Positions 16,653-18,280 of a DNA stretch of 18,280 nt are shown here, piece by piece. Made by a program: the position numbers and the translations under genes. Positions within the stretch are counted from its first letter, which is position 1. Each line of letters begins with the position of its first letter. The notes below the pieces were generated by a model, which did no database searches, was not told the origin of the DNA, and saw only the letters and a list, made by a program, of their open reading frames with translations. The stretch spans positions 1-18,280 of the forward strand of contig WTXG01000495.1 of NCBI GenBank assembly GCA_022496185.1. The letters run 5' to 3'. Source of the stretch: Multifurca ochricompacta (lineage: Eukaryota > Basidiomycota > Agaricomycetes > Russulales > Russulaceae).

Positions 16653-18168
16653 AATCCTTGTGGCCAAAGGCCTTGTCAACCAATAAGGCATGAACTGCCT
16701 CATCTTCATTCATCATATGCTCCCAGATGGCCTCTGCCTTCTGTTCTTTTGTCTTCGAGGTGGTTACTGGGTTTTCTTTGGCGGGCGTGGGTAAATTTTG
16801 CGCAGGTGACATCGTGGTAGTGGTAGCCACAGTAGCTTCAGCAGCACAGATCGTTTTCTTGGGGCAAAATCATGACATGTGTCCTTGGGCCCAGCAGTGG
16901 AAACAGTGCCCTTCTTTCATGAGGTTTCATCGTTGGTAAGTGCTGCGCGGGCTTTGGTGTGGTCTGCTGATGTATCCATGGCATTTGGGTCTTATGAGGT
17001 TGTAGGTTTTACCCCAAACACTGCTTTCCATTGGTCACAGGTTTTACCCTTCTTGGTATCCATGCCAAAACGTGTCTGGAAATCCAGATAATCTTGCTGC
17101 TGTCTTCTGGCAGTGTTCGTCCACTGGCTCCATGACTCAGGGTGATGGAATTGGATGATATTTTTCACCAGGGGATTAGGTAATCCCTGGGAGAAGAGGT
17201 CGAGCGTTGCCTCTTCATTTACATCATACCCTGCTCGCTTGGCCAGGTTGCAGAACTTGGCTACATAGCCATCCAAATCCCCTCTCTCCATTTTCAGGGA
17301 CTTCAATTCTCTGGTGGCCTTCTGCTTGGCCTGCCCATCTGTGAAGGCATCTTTAAATCTTTGTGCCACTATATCCCACAAATCCTTGTCTGTGGTTCTG
17401 GTTCCGGCTGTGACTCTGTCATTGAGCCATTCTATTTGCTCCATTGTCCAGTCATCTATGGAGTCTCCTCTGATGAGCGAGAGGAAAAGGTTGGTACGTT
17501 GGAAGGGGTTCACTATTTGGGGGACATCATGATTGAAGTTTTTGAACATCTGAACTTGAGCATGAACTTCTTGCTCTGGGATCAGTCACTGGTGAATGTA
17601 GTTGGCAGGACTCCCATAAGGCGTCCTGATGGGGGAGGAAGGTTTGGTGCAGGGACAACTGGAGTGGGATTGGGTAACTGTGCAGCAATGGTCGACATGT
17701 CTGGGTAGCTAATGGTCGGGGTGTTGGAAGTTTGTCGTGTAATCTGGGGAGAATCCAAAGCAGATGTTCTGAATGTGGTATTCTCGGGTGCAACTGTCGG
17801 AGCCGTAAAACTAGTGGCTATGAACTGTGCGTCTTTGCTGCTTTCTTCAATATACTCTTCATTTTCTGAATCTGTGACAATGGCTGGAGGGTTCTCTCTC
17901 CAAGGTCCTAAGCCATACTCTGGTGGGGCAGGTCCTGTTGTAATCCAGGAACGATGGCTTCTAGAGTAATGGATACGGTACCAGACCCATTTCTGTTCGT
18001 TGTATTCAACTGGCTGGTACTGATCATCATGATAGACATAGTATCCAAACTCGGTTTCAAAATCTTTCCAGATGGCAGAGCCAAGGACCTGTTGTGAAAG
18101 ATATCCTCGTCTCGGTGGTCAATGAGTTCTTCGTTGTGCAAGGTCTGGCTTCAACTAGATGAAGCCAT
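16643..18168 (-). pseudogene. gag: gag of element C, decayed
   Basis: Unlike A and B this copy has an ATG start (18168-18166) in a strong context, CCACCATGG. Gag homology follows, including the Tyr-rich N-terminal block, the helical Gag domain (best intact piece 17549-16992: NHDVPQIVNPFQR to VFGVKP) and a zinc knuckle whose sequence is interrupted by a TGA at 16870-16872. Another TGA replaces an Arg codon at codon 6 (18151-18153). Single-base frameshifts occur near 18105 and close to 16990 and 16930. The gag stop is the TGA at the frameshift site. Clear Gag relic, more decayed than those of A and B. Confidence 0.88.
16650..16657 (-). promoter_or_regulatory. Candidate -1 frameshift site between gag and pol (element C)
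   Basis: GGATTTTT followed by GA on the minus strand, in gag frame AAG GAT TTT TGA as in B. Pol continues in the -1 frame with the same peptide core (AWARALHVTS). Conservation between diverged copies supports function in the ancestor. Confidence 0.6.
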
Positions 18169-18177
18169 GGTGGGGAG

Positions 18178-18188
18178 AGACTCGACTT
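18178..18188 (-). promoter_or_regulatory. Primer-binding site of element C
   Basis: AAGTCGAGTCT on the minus strand, two bases from the LTR edge, identical to the sites in A and B. The matching transcript-start block would lie in the part of the LTR beyond the window, so self-complementarity cannot be verified for C. Confidence 0.65.
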
Positions 18189-18190
18189 AA

Positions 18191-18280
18191 TGTAACACCT
18201 GGTGTGGGCATTCAGCACGACGTGTGACAAGTCATGTAGCAAAACTACGAAGTCAAGTGTACACTGTCTTTCAAGTATAC
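18191..18280 (-). repeat. 5' LTR of element C, inner end only
   Basis: On the plus strand it starts TGTAACACCTGGTGTGGGCA, aligned with the inner end of the A and B LTRs (TGTTACGTCCGGTGCGGGAC). CpG sites of A/B are replaced by TG or CA in places. Only 90 bp are in the window. Confidence 0.8.

Larger units (their letters stand above)
14281..18280 (-). mobile_element. Element C: older Ty3/Gypsy relative of A and B, truncated at both ends of the view
   Basis: On the minus strand: partial 5' LTR (18191-18280, running off the window), primer-binding site, gag, protease, RT, RNase H and the start of integrase, broken at 14281 by the 3' LTR of B. More diverged from A and B than they are from each other. 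By-eye counts give about 13 CpG in 780 bp here against about 34 in 480 bp of B pol. Seven premature TGA codons all fall where A or B encode Arg, consistent with decay by deamination of methylated CpG. Confidence 0.92.

Noticed and set aside
1..18280. Host genes, CRISPR arrays, rRNA or DNA transposon inverted repeats
   Set aside because: All coding signal is accounted for by four LTR elements; no evenly spaced direct repeats, transposase motifs or structural RNA were recognised by eye.

Overview
The window is a pile of LTR retrotransposons with no recognisable host gene, RNA gene, CRISPR array or bacterial feature. Protein signatures (reverse transcriptase with [11 protein letters not shown] and [13 protein letters not shown] blocks, a chromodomain-tailed integrase, Gag with a CCHC knuckle) are those of Ty3/Gypsy chromoviruses common in basidiomycete fungi. 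An agaricomycete (mushroom-type) genome is the best guess; this is inference from remembered family resemblance, not a search.

Layout, left to right. (1) 1-3314, minus strand: element A, a Ty3/Gypsy copy cut by the window edge, with its 5' LTR at 2716-3314 and frameshifted gag and pol. (2) 3315-4011: no gene; a hairpin-rich stretch that is probably the LTR/leader of the next element. (3) 4012-6832, plus strand: the 5' part of a Ty1/Copia element (Gag, protease, integrase) with a long open frame, frameshifted near 6580-6650 and cut off before its reverse transcriptase. (4) 6833-14280, plus strand: element B, a Ty3/Gypsy chromovirus with two nearly identical LTRs (three differences seen in about 576 bp), gag, pol, an unexpected third ORF of 410 codons between pol and the 3' LTR, and a polypurine tract. 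(5) 14281-18280, minus strand: element C, an older relative of A and B, starting inside its integrase at B's LTR edge and running out of the window in its 5' LTR.

How the parts work together. A, B and C are one superfamily with a shared plan. Three features look biologically informative. First, an 11-nt primer-binding site two bases inside the 5' LTR is the exact complement of the predicted first 11 nt of the transcript, which is the Tf1-type self-priming arrangement. Second, in B and C gag and pol are in different frames (pol is -1) with a shared GGATTTTTGA at the overlap; A has fused the two frames by two single-base losses. Third, in A and B the gag start is GTG in good initiation context, and the transcript has no ATG in any frame for about 635-710 nt, whereas C has an ordinary ATG. 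B also carries ORF3, a predicted nucleic-acid-binding protein with a coiled coil and three to four zinc-binding clusters, in the position where other retroelements carry env.

Age and decay. B is CpG-rich and has near-identical LTRs, but its gag-pol has several single-base frameshifts and an Asp-to-Asn change in RNase H, so it looks recent yet non-autonomous (or contains sequence errors). C is CpG-poor and all seven premature TGA codons I found lie at Arg positions of A/B, the pattern expected from deamination of methylated CpG. B's two flanks are different broken elements without a target-site duplication, so B looks recombined or misassembled rather than simply inserted.
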